This document shows positions 7,092 through 13,290 of a stretch of 16,608 bases of DNA, in pieces. Under the pieces are notes generated by a model. That model ran no database searches. It was not told the origin of the DNA and was given only the letters and a program-made list of their open reading frames with translations. Each line of letters begins with the position of its first letter. Position 1 is the first letter of the stretch. The stretch lies in the NCBI GenBank assembly GCA_009840065.1, contig VXON01000181.1, positions 1 to 16,608 of the forward strand, in the 5' to 3' direction. Both the position numbers and the translations under genes were made by a program. The DNA comes from Cenarchaeum sp. SB0662_bin_33 (lineage in GTDB: Archaea; Thermoproteota; Nitrososphaeria; Nitrososphaerales; Nitrosopumilaceae).

Positions 7092-7115
7092 GTATTGCGC
7101 ATGATTTACTATATG

Positions 7116-7124
7116 TTTTATATA
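7116..7124 (-). promoter_or_regulatory. TATA-like promoter of the rpl18-rps5-rpl30-rpl15-secY cluster
   Basis: The minus strand reads TATATAAAA, centred about 29 nt upstream of the rpl18 ATG, in the 99-nt gap after argF. This is a good archaeal box A at leaderless spacing and would let the ribosomal cluster be expressed independently of pfdA-ftsY-argF. Confidence 0.6.
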
Positions 7125-7166
7125 CGTTGGTTCCGCGTGCAAATACCTCGCACTGCCGGAATTGGT

Positions 7167-7182
7167 GATGTGACACCACATC
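7167..7182 (-). other. 6-bp hairpin just after argF stop
   Basis: GATGTG pairs with CACATC around a 4-nt loop, starting 8 nt past the argF stop codon. No T-run follows, so it is not a convincing terminator; it may be a processing or attenuation point or chance. Confidence 0.2.
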
Positions 7183-7190
7183 CGTAAAGA

Positions 7191-8102
7191 CTAGTCCGAT
7201 AAAAGCTGCCGCAGCAGCGCCTTTTGTGAGTGCAGACGGTTTTCGGCCTCATCCCATACGACGGACCTGGGCCCATCTATGACTGATGATGTGACCTCGC
7301 TACTCCTAGTGGCCGGAAGGCAGTGTAGAAATATGGCATCACTCTTTGCTAGAGACATCAGAGAGTCGTTCACCTGATACTTTGGGAATAATTTGGAGAT
7401 GCGGGTACCATCTGTGTCGTGTATTGACTTGAATGTGTCGGTCACTATGACATCGGCATTCCTGGCGGCCTCTGAGGCATTCTCGGTCAGTTGTATCTCT
7501 GTGTGGTCTTTGGCAAACCGTACTGCTGATGATATGGGCTGGCATTCTTGGGGAGTGGCAACAGACAGGCTGGCTCCTGAGAGGGCAGCACCATAAATTA
7601 GAGAGTTGCAGACATTGTTTCCGTCGCCCACCCACGCTATGCGCAAATCCTGCAGTCTGCCCTTGTGTTCAAGTATAGTGGTAAAGTCTGCCAATGTCTG
7701 ACATGGATGGAAGGAGTCTGAGAGGCCATTTATAACAGGTATGGTGGCGTGTTTTGCCAATGCCTGTATAGAACTATGATCATACACCCTAGCCATTATA
7801 CAATCCACATATCTGGACAGCGTCCGGGCAGTATCCTCAATGGACTCCCCCCTACCCAGCTGCATATCCGATGAGGACAGGCTCAATGCATATCCTCCCA
7901 ACTGATACATACCAACATCGAAACTGACCCGTGTTCGTGTGGATGGCTTTTGAAATATCATCGCTAGTGTCTTGTTTTGCAGTGGTCTGTCCTGTGGAAT
8001 ATTGTTCTCACTCTTCATTTTGATGGTTGACTTTAACAACCCATCAAACTCGTCCGCGGTGAGCTCCCCTAGCGTCAGTATGTCCTTGGTTTTTAGCATC
8101 AT
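7191..8102 (-). CDS. argF: Ornithine carbamoyltransferase
   Basis: A 303-residue enzyme that transfers the carbamoyl group from carbamoyl phosphate to ornithine, making citrulline in arginine biosynthesis. The carbamoyl phosphate-binding motif STRT is at 54-57 within FQKPSTRTRVSFD, HPCQTLAD at 132-139, and the HCLP motif at 260-263. TDTFKSIHD (221-229) occupies the position of the ornithine-binding loop, which in most homologues reads D-x-W-x-S-M-G; the Met-Gly is replaced by Ile-His here. Length is normal. The first ATG overlaps the ftsY stop as ATGA; a second ATG follows immediately. Placement between ftsY and rpl18 has no obvious functional logic. Other transcarbamoylase specificities are possible but the overall motif set favours ornithine. 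Confidence 0.9.
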   Translation of the reverse strand: MMLKTKDILTLGELTADEFDGLLKSTIKMKSENNIPQDRPLQNKTLAMIFQKPSTRTRVSFDVGMYQLGGYALSLSSSDMQLGRGESIEDTARTLSRYVDCIMARVYDHSSIQALAKHATIPVINGLSDSFHPCQTLADFTTILEHKGRLQDLRIAWVGDGNNVCNSLIYGAALSGASLSVATPQECQPISSAVRFAKDHTEIQLTENASEAARNADVIVTDTFKSIHDTDGTRISKLFPKYQVNDSLMSLAKSDAIFLHCLPATRSSEVTSSVIDGPRSVVWDEAENRLHSQKALLRQLLSD

Positions 8103-9934
8103 CTTCTAAAGAACCCAAACATACCCCGCTTCTTTTTGTGTTTGCGTCCTGACTCTTTCTCCGACTCTGGCATCTCTTGTGCGGCAGGCTCATCGTCTAT
8201 TTCTGTATCCGGAGTGGGCCCTCCATCATCCATATCCTGGAACTTTTTTTCGACAACCGTGGACTCTGCAAACTCTTTGTGTACCGGACGATCTTTGGCT
8301 ATCCAATTTTTTATATCTGATGCCAATACATGGGCGGCCTCATCAGACTCGGGAGGCGGCACATCATGCATCTCTGAGTATACTGCAATATCAGAATCTG
8401 ATATCCCCTCAAACGGGTCTGCCTGAATATCTCTAGATTTCTGCCCGGTCTCCCCCTCTAGTTCTTTGATGATGTTATACGACTCTTGGCTTGCAGGCAT
8501 ATCTGCCGATGCTGGTGATTGTTGCTCATCAGATTTGGCATCTGGTATTATCTTGGCATCCTCTGCGACTGCCCCCTGCGGCTTGGACTCCTGCATATTA
8601 CTATCTGTGGACTCTGTTGCATGGTTCGGTTCCTGCTTTATGGTTTTATCGTCTGTGACATCTAGGGCGGTCTCCTCTGAATTCACCTGCTCTTTAACCG
8701 CAGAAGGCTGCGCCCCCTCTCGTATAGGCCGACCACTGACTATCCAATTTTTTATATCTGATGCCAATACATGGGCGGCCTCATCAGACTCGGGAGGCGG
8801 CACATCATGCATCTCTGAGTATACTGCAATATCAGAATCTGATATCCCCTCAAACGGGTCTGCCTGCTTGTGTTCTGGCACACTTTTGGCATCATGTATG
8901 CCGGCAGCCTCTGTCTCATCTTTTGTATCAGATACTATATCATCATACAATACATCGTTATTATCTGTGGATGCCGGGGCCACCAAGGCTGCCTGTATCT
9001 TTGCAGCAAGCTCCTCATCCATACTCTCCCTTTCGCCCAATATGGCCTCCACAAACGACTCCCACCTGAACTCCTTCAAATCCGGATACTCCTGACCTAC
9101 TCCTAGGTATAGTATTGGCTTTGATGTAATCTTTACAATTGATAGGGCCGAACCACCTTTGGTATCCGCATCGCTCTTGGTGAGTACGGAACAGTCAAAA
9201 CTGGTATAGTCGTGAAACTCGCGAGCCTGACTTATGGCATCATTTCCTGCTAGGGAGTCGCCCACGAATATCTTTAGATCTGGATTTACAACATTTGTTA
9301 TCTTCTCTATCTGCTGCATCAGGTTGGTACTTGTCTGTATGCGGCCTGCCGTATCGATGAGTACGCAGTTTGTGCGATGTGACTTTGCATATAGTACTGC
9401 ATCCCGGCAGACGGCCGCGGGGTCTGAGTTGTAGTTTTGGGCAATAATTCTGACTTGGAGTTTTTCAGCATGCTCACGAATCTGTTCTATGGCGCCGGCC
9501 CTGAAGGTATCGGCTGCGGCTACGGTTACAGTAAAGTTGTTACTCTTCAACATGTATGCGAACTTTGCTAGTGTGGTGGTCTTGCCGGTACCGTTTATAC
9601 CAAGAAACACAATGACATATGGCTCATCCCTTGCATTCTTTTCACGTATACGCTCAAACAGGTCCAGACTTCCGGCATTTTGAAACAACCGTGACACTGA
9701 TTCGGTAAGGGCGCCCCTTACAAAGGACTCCAACTGCTTTTTGTTTACGGCTGTTCCCACCAGCCTTCTCTTTAGGTCAAGGCCTATCTCCTCAACAACC
9801 TCTAGGGCCACATCCGACTGTAAAAGCGACATCTCTAAATCCTCAAGAACCTCCTCAATGTCGGATTCACTCAAGTCTCTCTCTGCGATAGTCTTTGAGA
9901 ATCGGGTAAAGGATTTGCGCAGACTATCAAACAT
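8099..9934 (-). CDS. ftsY: SRP receptor GTPase FtsY with long acidic C-terminal extension
   Basis: The first 300 residues form a complete archaeal FtsY: a four-helix N domain starting MFDSLRKSFTRFSKTIAE, then the GTPase with P-loop GINGTGKTT (112-120), DTFRAGAIEQ (142-151), DTAGR (194-198), TKSD (252-255) and GVGQEYPDL (278-286). It docks SRP-ribosome complexes at the membrane and SecY. Residues 302-611 are an additional acidic, Glu/Asp/Pro/Ser-rich tail that looks disordered, containing two identical 42-residue units (about 357-398 and 504-545) with core DSDIAVYSEMHDVPPPESDE, and ending in a basic-aromatic tip KHKKKRGMFGFFRR. FtsY proteins usually carry their acidic region at the N-terminus; archaeal ones are mostly near 300-400 residues. 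The start lies 1 nt after the pfdA stop. The tip could be a membrane-targeting sequence (inference). Confidence 0.95.
   Translation of the reverse strand: MFDSLRKSFTRFSKTIAERDLSESDIEEVLEDLEMSLLQSDVALEVVEEIGLDLKRRLVGTAVNKKQLESFVRGALTESVSRLFQNAGSLDLFERIREKNARDEPYVIVFLGINGTGKTTTLAKFAYMLKSNNFTVTVAAADTFRAGAIEQIREHAEKLQVRIIAQNYNSDPAAVCRDAVLYAKSHRTNCVLIDTAGRIQTSTNLMQQIEKITNVVNPDLKIFVGDSLAGNDAISQAREFHDYTSFDCSVLTKSDADTKGGSALSIVKITSKPILYLGVGQEYPDLKEFRWESFVEAILGERESMDEELAAKIQAALVAPASTDNNDVLYDDIVSDTKDETEAAGIHDAKSVPEHKQADPFEGISDSDIAVYSEMHDVPPPESDEAAHVLASDIKNWIVSGRPIREGAQPSAVKEQVNSEETALDVTDDKTIKQEPNHATESTDSNMQESKPQGAVAEDAKIIPDAKSDEQQSPASADMPASQESYNIIKELEGETGQKSRDIQADPFEGISDSDIAVYSEMHDVPPPESDEAAHVLASDIKNWIAKDRPVHKEFAESTVVEKKFQDMDDGGPTPDTEIDDEPAAQEMPESEKESGRKHKKKRGMFGFFRR
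8299..8425 (-). repeat. Perfect 127-nt direct repeat, copy B (in ftsY)
   Basis: Identical base for base to 8740-8866. It encodes the second 42-residue unit of the FtsY tail (about residues 504-545) beginning ADPFEGISDSDIAVYSE. The copies are 441 nt apart, a multiple of three, so both are read in the same frame. Sequence on both sides diverges immediately. Confidence 0.97.
8740..8866 (-). repeat. Perfect 127-nt direct repeat, copy A (in ftsY)
   Basis: First unit in the protein (about residues 357-398), identical to 8299-8425 even at silent positions. This indicates very recent duplication or ongoing gene conversion rather than selection on protein alone. Confidence 0.97.
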
Positions 9935-9935
9935 A

Positions 9936-10355
9936 TCAGTTACCTGGAGGAGGCTCTTTTGGCATATTTGCCCTTGCGAAATATTCGTCTATGGCCTCCA
10001 TTCTATTGATGATGGTTCTTTGATCACTAGTGATTTTATTCAGGTTTGCGTTCTGTTCGGCTAAATACTTTTCCAGATAATTTATTGCAGTCTCTATATC
10101 CATCTCTATAATGACCCCCTTTCCCACCGCTGTTAACACGGTACTGTCTGTTTGAATGCTGGCCTTTGCCATCACGGGTCCGCCTAGGGCTACTATTGAG
10201 CTTAGACTCTCCCCGTTCTTTATTGCCGTCAGGGATTTTATAGAGTTGTTGGCAGTTGTGATATCTAAACGAGTGCCTCGTTCTTGCACGTTAATACCCG
10301 CTAGTATCTTATCCAAATGCATCCTTTCGTATTGCAGACTAGCATCTTCACTCAT
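9936..10355 (-). CDS. pfdA: Prefoldin subunit alpha
   Basis: A 139-residue alpha-class prefoldin subunit, part of the hexameric chaperone that holds unfolded proteins for the thermosome. Two helical coiled-coil arms, about residues 1-45 and 95-130, flank the central beta hairpin region SSIVALGGPVMAKASIQTDS and the VLTAVGKGVIIEMD segment, which is the alpha-type insertion. The C-terminus is short and proline-rich. The gene is first in the minus-strand block, with its stop 1 nt from the ftsY start; the pfdA-ftsY pair is a common archaeal neighbourhood. A TATA-like box sits about 27 nt upstream of its ATG. Confidence 0.93.
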   Translation of the reverse strand: MSEDASLQYERMHLDKILAGINVQERGTRLDITTANNSIKSLTAIKNGESLSSIVALGGPVMAKASIQTDSTVLTAVGKGVIIEMDIETAINYLEKYLAEQNANLNKITSDQRTIINRMEAIDEYFARANMPKEPPPGN

Positions 10356-10378
10356 GGTATATGTGATAAGGTTGGCGG

Positions 10379-10385
10379 TTATAAA
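10379..10385 (-). promoter_or_regulatory. TATA-like promoter of pfdA-ftsY-argF
   Basis: TTTATAA on the minus strand is centred about 27 nt upstream of the pfdA ATG, consistent with a leaderless transcript. It lies in the 94-nt gap shared with the divergent protease gene. Confidence 0.55.
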
Positions 10386-10421
10386 CTAAATTGCCTTAGT
10401 TGCAGCACAACTCCAAAAAAG

Positions 10422-10429
10422 ACATAATA
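10422..10429 (+). promoter_or_regulatory. Weak TATA-like element of the M50 protease gene
   Basis: ACATAATA is centred about 25 nt upstream of the ATG at 10450. TTTAAT at 10432-10437 is nearer and less well placed. No Shine-Dalgarno is seen, so a leaderless mRNA is likely. Confidence 0.3.
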
Positions 10430-10449
10430 CCTTTAATCTTACCTGTTAC

Positions 10450-11541
10450 ATGGGCGAGATTACAAGAGAGCAGGTTGAAGAGATAGTCCGCTCCAAATTT
10501 TTGGTAGCCGATTCGCAGATGAATATGTTCTCACAAGAGTTCCGCATATTGGACTTGAACTGTACAGACAAGTTCGCAGACCTAGCAAGAACTCTGGAGG
10601 GTGGCAGATATGTATGTCGACTGCTGGAACGGGATGGCGACCGATATATACAGATACAAAAGTTTACTCCTCCAAAACCTGGCAGAATCCTAGGCTCCTC
10701 AATGACTCCTAGAATACTCTTTGTTGTGGTATGCGCCTTTGTAATGATAGATGGGTACTATCGTACTGTGCAGACTAATCAGATTACGCCTCTGGGGGAC
10801 CCAATACAGATGGCAGTAATATACACAATTGCCCTGCTGGGAATATTGGGAGTGCATGAGATGGGTCACCTGATAGCTGCCAAGATTCATCGGCTCAAGA
10901 CCACATGGCCATTCTTTATTCCGGGAATACCCATAATCGGAATTCCGACACTGGGCGCCTTTATACAGTCCAGCGGACTGACCATAAATCGCAAGATCCT
11001 GTTTGATGTGGCTGTGGCCGGACCACTGGCTGGAGCAGTAGTGGCAGTGATTGTAGTTCTGATTGGTGCATGGACGGCGCCTGTAATTGATGAGGGGGCA
11101 GCTAGCATGCTGGAGTCACAAGGCGTGCTGTCCGAGTTTCAGTTTGGCGAGTCGATACTGATGCATGGTTCCCTGGAGCTGTTTGGCAAGTCTTCCTCCG
11201 GGGTGGTGATATTGACCCCTATACTATGGGCATCCTGGATTGGATTTCTGATTACATTCCTAAATCTTCTACCTGCCTGGCAGTTGGATGGGGGGCATAT
11301 GGCCCGAACCATACTGGGAAGCTCTGCCCACCGATATGCCACATATGCCAGCATAGGCGTATTGGTACTGTTGAACTACTGGGTAATGGCAATACTGATA
11401 CTGGCTCTTAGTTGGAGGAATCCGGCGGCCACGCCCCTAGATGATGTCTCACCACTACCACAGAATAGAAAGGTGATATATCTAGGAGTGGTGGTTCTAG
11501 CCGTTGTCTGCGCCCCCATCCCGGCTGGAATACTGCCCTAG
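10450..11541 (+). CDS. Membrane-embedded zinc metalloprotease, M50 (site-2 protease) family
   Basis: A 363-residue intramembrane protease-like protein. The zinc-binding HEMGH is at 136-140, inside a membrane helix. The second active-site motif NLLPAWQLDGGH (272-283) provides the third ligand Asp280. A soluble N-terminal domain of about 80 residues precedes the first membrane segment (about 88-104), as in EGY-type and cyanobacterial/archaeal S2P homologues. PFFIPGIPIIGIPTLGAFI is the conserved amphipathic loop after the HExxH helix. Both catalytic motifs are intact, so it is probably active; the substrate is unknown, and there is no sigma/anti-sigma partner nearby. It is divergent from pfdA. 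Its last 45 nt overlap the 3' end of the convergent gene at 11497. Confidence 0.92.
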   Translation: MGEITREQVEEIVRSKFLVADSQMNMFSQEFRILDLNCTDKFADLARTLEGGRYVCRLLERDGDRYIQIQKFTPPKPGRILGSSMTPRILFVVVCAFVMIDGYYRTVQTNQITPLGDPIQMAVIYTIALLGILGVHEMGHLIAAKIHRLKTTWPFFIPGIPIIGIPTLGAFIQSSGLTINRKILFDVAVAGPLAGAVVAVIVVLIGAWTAPVIDEGAASMLESQGVLSEFQFGESILMHGSLELFGKSSSGVVILTPILWASWIGFLITFLNLLPAWQLDGGHMARTILGSSAHRYATYASIGVLVLLNYWVMAILILALSWRNPAATPLDDVSPLPQNRKVIYLGVVVLAVVCAPIPAGILP

Positions 11542-12663
11542 TAATATTCTGGACGCATCTGGGATTATGGTGATTTTGTGACGCGGATTATCTTTTACAA
11601 TCTCATCTATGACATGCTGTGACATACGGACAAAATTCATACTGAGGGACGACTCATACATCTGAGGCAGTGCCGATACAAGTGTTATGTCTACCTTCTC
11701 GTTAATGGACTCTAAAAACAACAGCCCCTCCATGCCGGATATGTACTGGGATGGATGGTGCAGATGGTCCGTTGTCAGCCGCCCCTCTGTATACTGGCGT
11801 AGTGCCTCTGAACCCAGACCCATGCCGCACTCGGCCAGTAGCACTGCCCGGCCTCCTGACTTTAAGGCCAACCACAGATTCCAGAGGGAGGGGAGGGACC
11901 CTGACAGCGTACTTGATGCGGATACGTCCCCCACACTGCCTATCACACTGGAGAATGCATGCCTTCCCTGTTGCATGTGCCGATCTGCCAGGCGTGTTAT
12001 ATCTGATGATGCAGGATGTCCCACATGCATGTCCCTGATGCCGTCCCGCCCCCCAAGTATGTCGATGGACTTTACCTCAAACCGGTCTGCAAATTTTTGA
12101 GCTATTTCATATGATGGCGTGCTGCTGGCGGGCGATGGCGTGTCTGCCACCCTATTTTTGTATGCCTTTAGCATCATCTCTTCTCCAAACCGGCGCAGCA
12201 ACCTCGTACAGGCACTCTCGTATCCGAACAGGCCATCGGGTATGATCTCGGACACAAAGATCATGTCGGCATCAGGAGAGTCTGTGCCTTGAAACGAGTC
12301 TACCCGGCACCCTTCGGGCAGACCCCCTCTTAGTGATGGTATCATGTATCGGTCAGTCAGTATGGTTGGAAATGGCAGGGACCTCTGCTCACACATCTTG
12401 TACATATGGGAGATAATCTGGTGCACTGATGGCGTGTTTTGTAGTATGACCAGCGTACCTGATAATACATCTGCTAAGGACTCATCTAGACTCTCCTCTG
12501 ATACTGTCCCTGGGTCTATTTCAAAGACGGTTCTCAGATTCTCAGACTTGATGTCTAGGACCGAGTGACCCGTACCATAACTCAACCACACCTCTGGCAT
12601 AACATAACCTGGCAGATACGTCATAAGGGTTTTAGGCCTCTCTTTTGCAGCGCATCTCTTCAT
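11497..12663 (-). CDS. Conserved protein, LarA/DUF2088-like C-terminal region
   Basis: The 388-residue protein has no membrane segments or signal. The C-terminal half resembles the lactate racemase LarA fold: SGSLPSLWNLWLALKSGGRA followed by VLLAECGMGLGSEALRQYTEG (about 246-290), then a strand DITLVSALP and a final KITIIPDASRILL. That order (bundled helix, Val-Leu-Leu-Ala-Glu-Cys, late Ile-Pro-Asp) matches LarA C-terminal domains. The N-terminal half lacks any LarA motif I can recognise, so nickel-pincer racemase activity should not be assumed; it may be a divergent or non-catalytic member. The start at 12663 is supported by a TATA-like box about 25 nt upstream; an ATG 13 codons in is the alternative. 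It overlaps the convergent protease gene by 45 nt. Confidence 0.65.
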   Translation of the reverse strand: MKRCAAKERPKTLMTYLPGYVMPEVWLSYGTGHSVLDIKSENLRTVFEIDPGTVSEESLDESLADVLSGTLVILQNTPSVHQIISHMYKMCEQRSLPFPTILTDRYMIPSLRGGLPEGCRVDSFQGTDSPDADMIFVSEIIPDGLFGYESACTRLLRRFGEEMMLKAYKNRVADTPSPASSTPSYEIAQKFADRFEVKSIDILGGRDGIRDMHVGHPASSDITRLADRHMQQGRHAFSSVIGSVGDVSASSTLSGSLPSLWNLWLALKSGGRAVLLAECGMGLGSEALRQYTEGRLTTDHLHHPSQYISGMEGLLFLESINEKVDITLVSALPQMYESSLSMNFVRMSQHVIDEIVKDNPRHKITIIPDASRILLGQYSSRDGGADNG

Positions 12664-12680
12664 GTATAATGTCTACAAAA

Positions 12681-12690
12681 TATAGTTAAA
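12681..12690 (-). promoter_or_regulatory. TATA-like promoter of the LarA-like gene
   Basis: TTTAACTATA on the minus strand, about 25 nt upstream of the ATG at 12663, fits a leaderless archaeal promoter. Confidence 0.4.
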
Positions 12691-12768
12691 CGGCATACGC
12701 ACAAAACTACCCTTTGCCAAATTCGGCAGTCTGAAATATTACAATCCCTTTGTGGCAAACCACACACG

Positions 12769-12788
12769 ACAAAAAAAATCAAAAAAGC
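12769..12788 (-). terminator. Poly-T transcription terminator after the OB-fold gene
   Basis: Downstream of the stop at 12802 the minus strand carries two T-runs (six and eight T) separated by two bases. Oligo-T tracts are the core archaeal termination signal. A nearby 5-bp hairpin (12751-12764) lies past the T-run for this transcript and is not needed. Confidence 0.6.
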
Positions 12789-12801
12789 TACAACTTATCT
12801 T

Positions 12802-13092
12802 TTATACAACCTTGATCTCACCGTTCTTTCGTGGTACGTTGAGCTGTATCTCATTGCGAAACTCGGAGGTATATCCGCCAAGAATTTGGACCCTGTCACC
12901 ATTGCTGACCTTTTTGATGTTATCTTCCCAGAGAGAGATCTTGATTCGGTCATTGCCATCGCTAATATAGGCATCACATACCTGTTGCTCTCCATACCTT
13001 GTTTTAACCGTTCGTGGCTCTGAGAGATCTTCAATCGTGCCCTCTACATCTATGTTGTCGCGTCTTGATTTTGCTTCTTTTATGCTGATCAT
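12802..13092 (-). CDS. Single OB-fold ssDNA-binding protein (RPA/SSB-like)
   Basis: A 96-residue protein consisting of one OB fold of the archaeal RPA/crenarchaeal SSB kind. The strand pattern is DVEGTIEDLSEPRTVKTRYG, a following DAYISDGNDRIKISLWED and then GDRVQILGGYTSEFRNEIQL; the Lys-Ile-Ser-Leu-Trp-Glu segment is the hallmark aromatic strand. It probably binds single-stranded DNA in replication or repair, though RNA binding is possible. It lacks the acidic, glycine-rich tail of Sulfolobus SSB. The gene is a single-gene unit with a TATA-like box about 26 nt before ATG and a poly-T terminator after it. Confidence 0.85.
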   Translation of the reverse strand: MISIKEAKSRRDNIDVEGTIEDLSEPRTVKTRYGEQQVCDAYISDGNDRIKISLWEDNIKKVSNGDRVQILGGYTSEFRNEIQLNVPRKNGEIKVV

Positions 13093-13113
13093 GCAGAAAA
13101 TATTATAATCAAC

Positions 13114-13121
13114 AATATATT
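13114..13121 (-). promoter_or_regulatory. TATA-like promoter of the OB-fold gene
   Basis: AATATATT is centred about 26 nt upstream of the ATG at 13092. Spacing suggests a leaderless mRNA. Confidence 0.5.
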
Positions 13122-13197
13122 CTTTTTAGACTGAACATGGTAGTGCGTACAATTGACAAACCGATATTTTCTTATACGTGGCGGAAGTGGAAGAGTC

Positions 13198-13290
13198 ATG
13201 CATAGTCTACCTACTTTTATAATGTCAGATGCTGTTATTGCCATGCAGATGGGTGGAGTTGCTTTTGTGCAATCTGGAGATGTACATTGA
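13198..13290 (+). CDS. Possible short upstream ORF (30 aa) coupled to the TPR gene
   Basis: An ATG at 13198 (internal ATGs at 13222, 13243 and 13249) opens a frame ending at TGA 13288-13290, which overlaps the TTG start of the TPR gene by two bases. The peptide ends AMQMGGVAFVQSGDVH and looks more protein-like than random intergenic sequence. It could be a leader peptide that couples translation, a relic, or chance. If transcription starts about 25 nt after the TATA-like box, only the internal ATGs would be on the mRNA. Confidence 0.2.
   Translation: MHSLPTFIMSDAVIAMQMGGVAFVQSGDVH
13215..13223 (+). promoter_or_regulatory. TATA-like promoter of the TPR gene
   Basis: TTTTATAAT is the best box A in the 194-nt gap between the divergent OB-fold and TPR genes. 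It predicts transcription start near 13243 and a leader of about 44 nt, unlike the leaderless promoters elsewhere in the window. Confidence 0.45.
13276..13282 (+). promoter_or_regulatory. Shine-Dalgarno deciding the TTG start of the TPR gene
   Basis: GGAGATG lies 4 nt before TTG at 13287, matching the archaeal 16S 3' end. No in-frame ATG or GTG exists between the upstream stop (13203) and the TTG, so this site supports the unusual start codon. Confidence 0.55.

Noticed and set aside
7092..7181. 30-codon N-terminal extension of L18
   Set aside because: Canonical archaeal L18 begins at 7091 and the extension would be encoded by the promoter region.
8466..9095. 209-codon plus-strand ORF opposite the ftsY tail
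   Set aside because: Serine/cysteine/alanine-rich shadow of the acidic FtsY tail, including antisense of the direct repeat; no start signals and the minus frame continues the FtsY protein.
12751..12764. Hairpin TGTGG/CCACA as part of a terminator
   Set aside because: For the minus-strand transcript it lies after the T-run, and for a plus-strand transcript it is followed by A rather than T, so it does not fit a hairpin-plus-T terminator.
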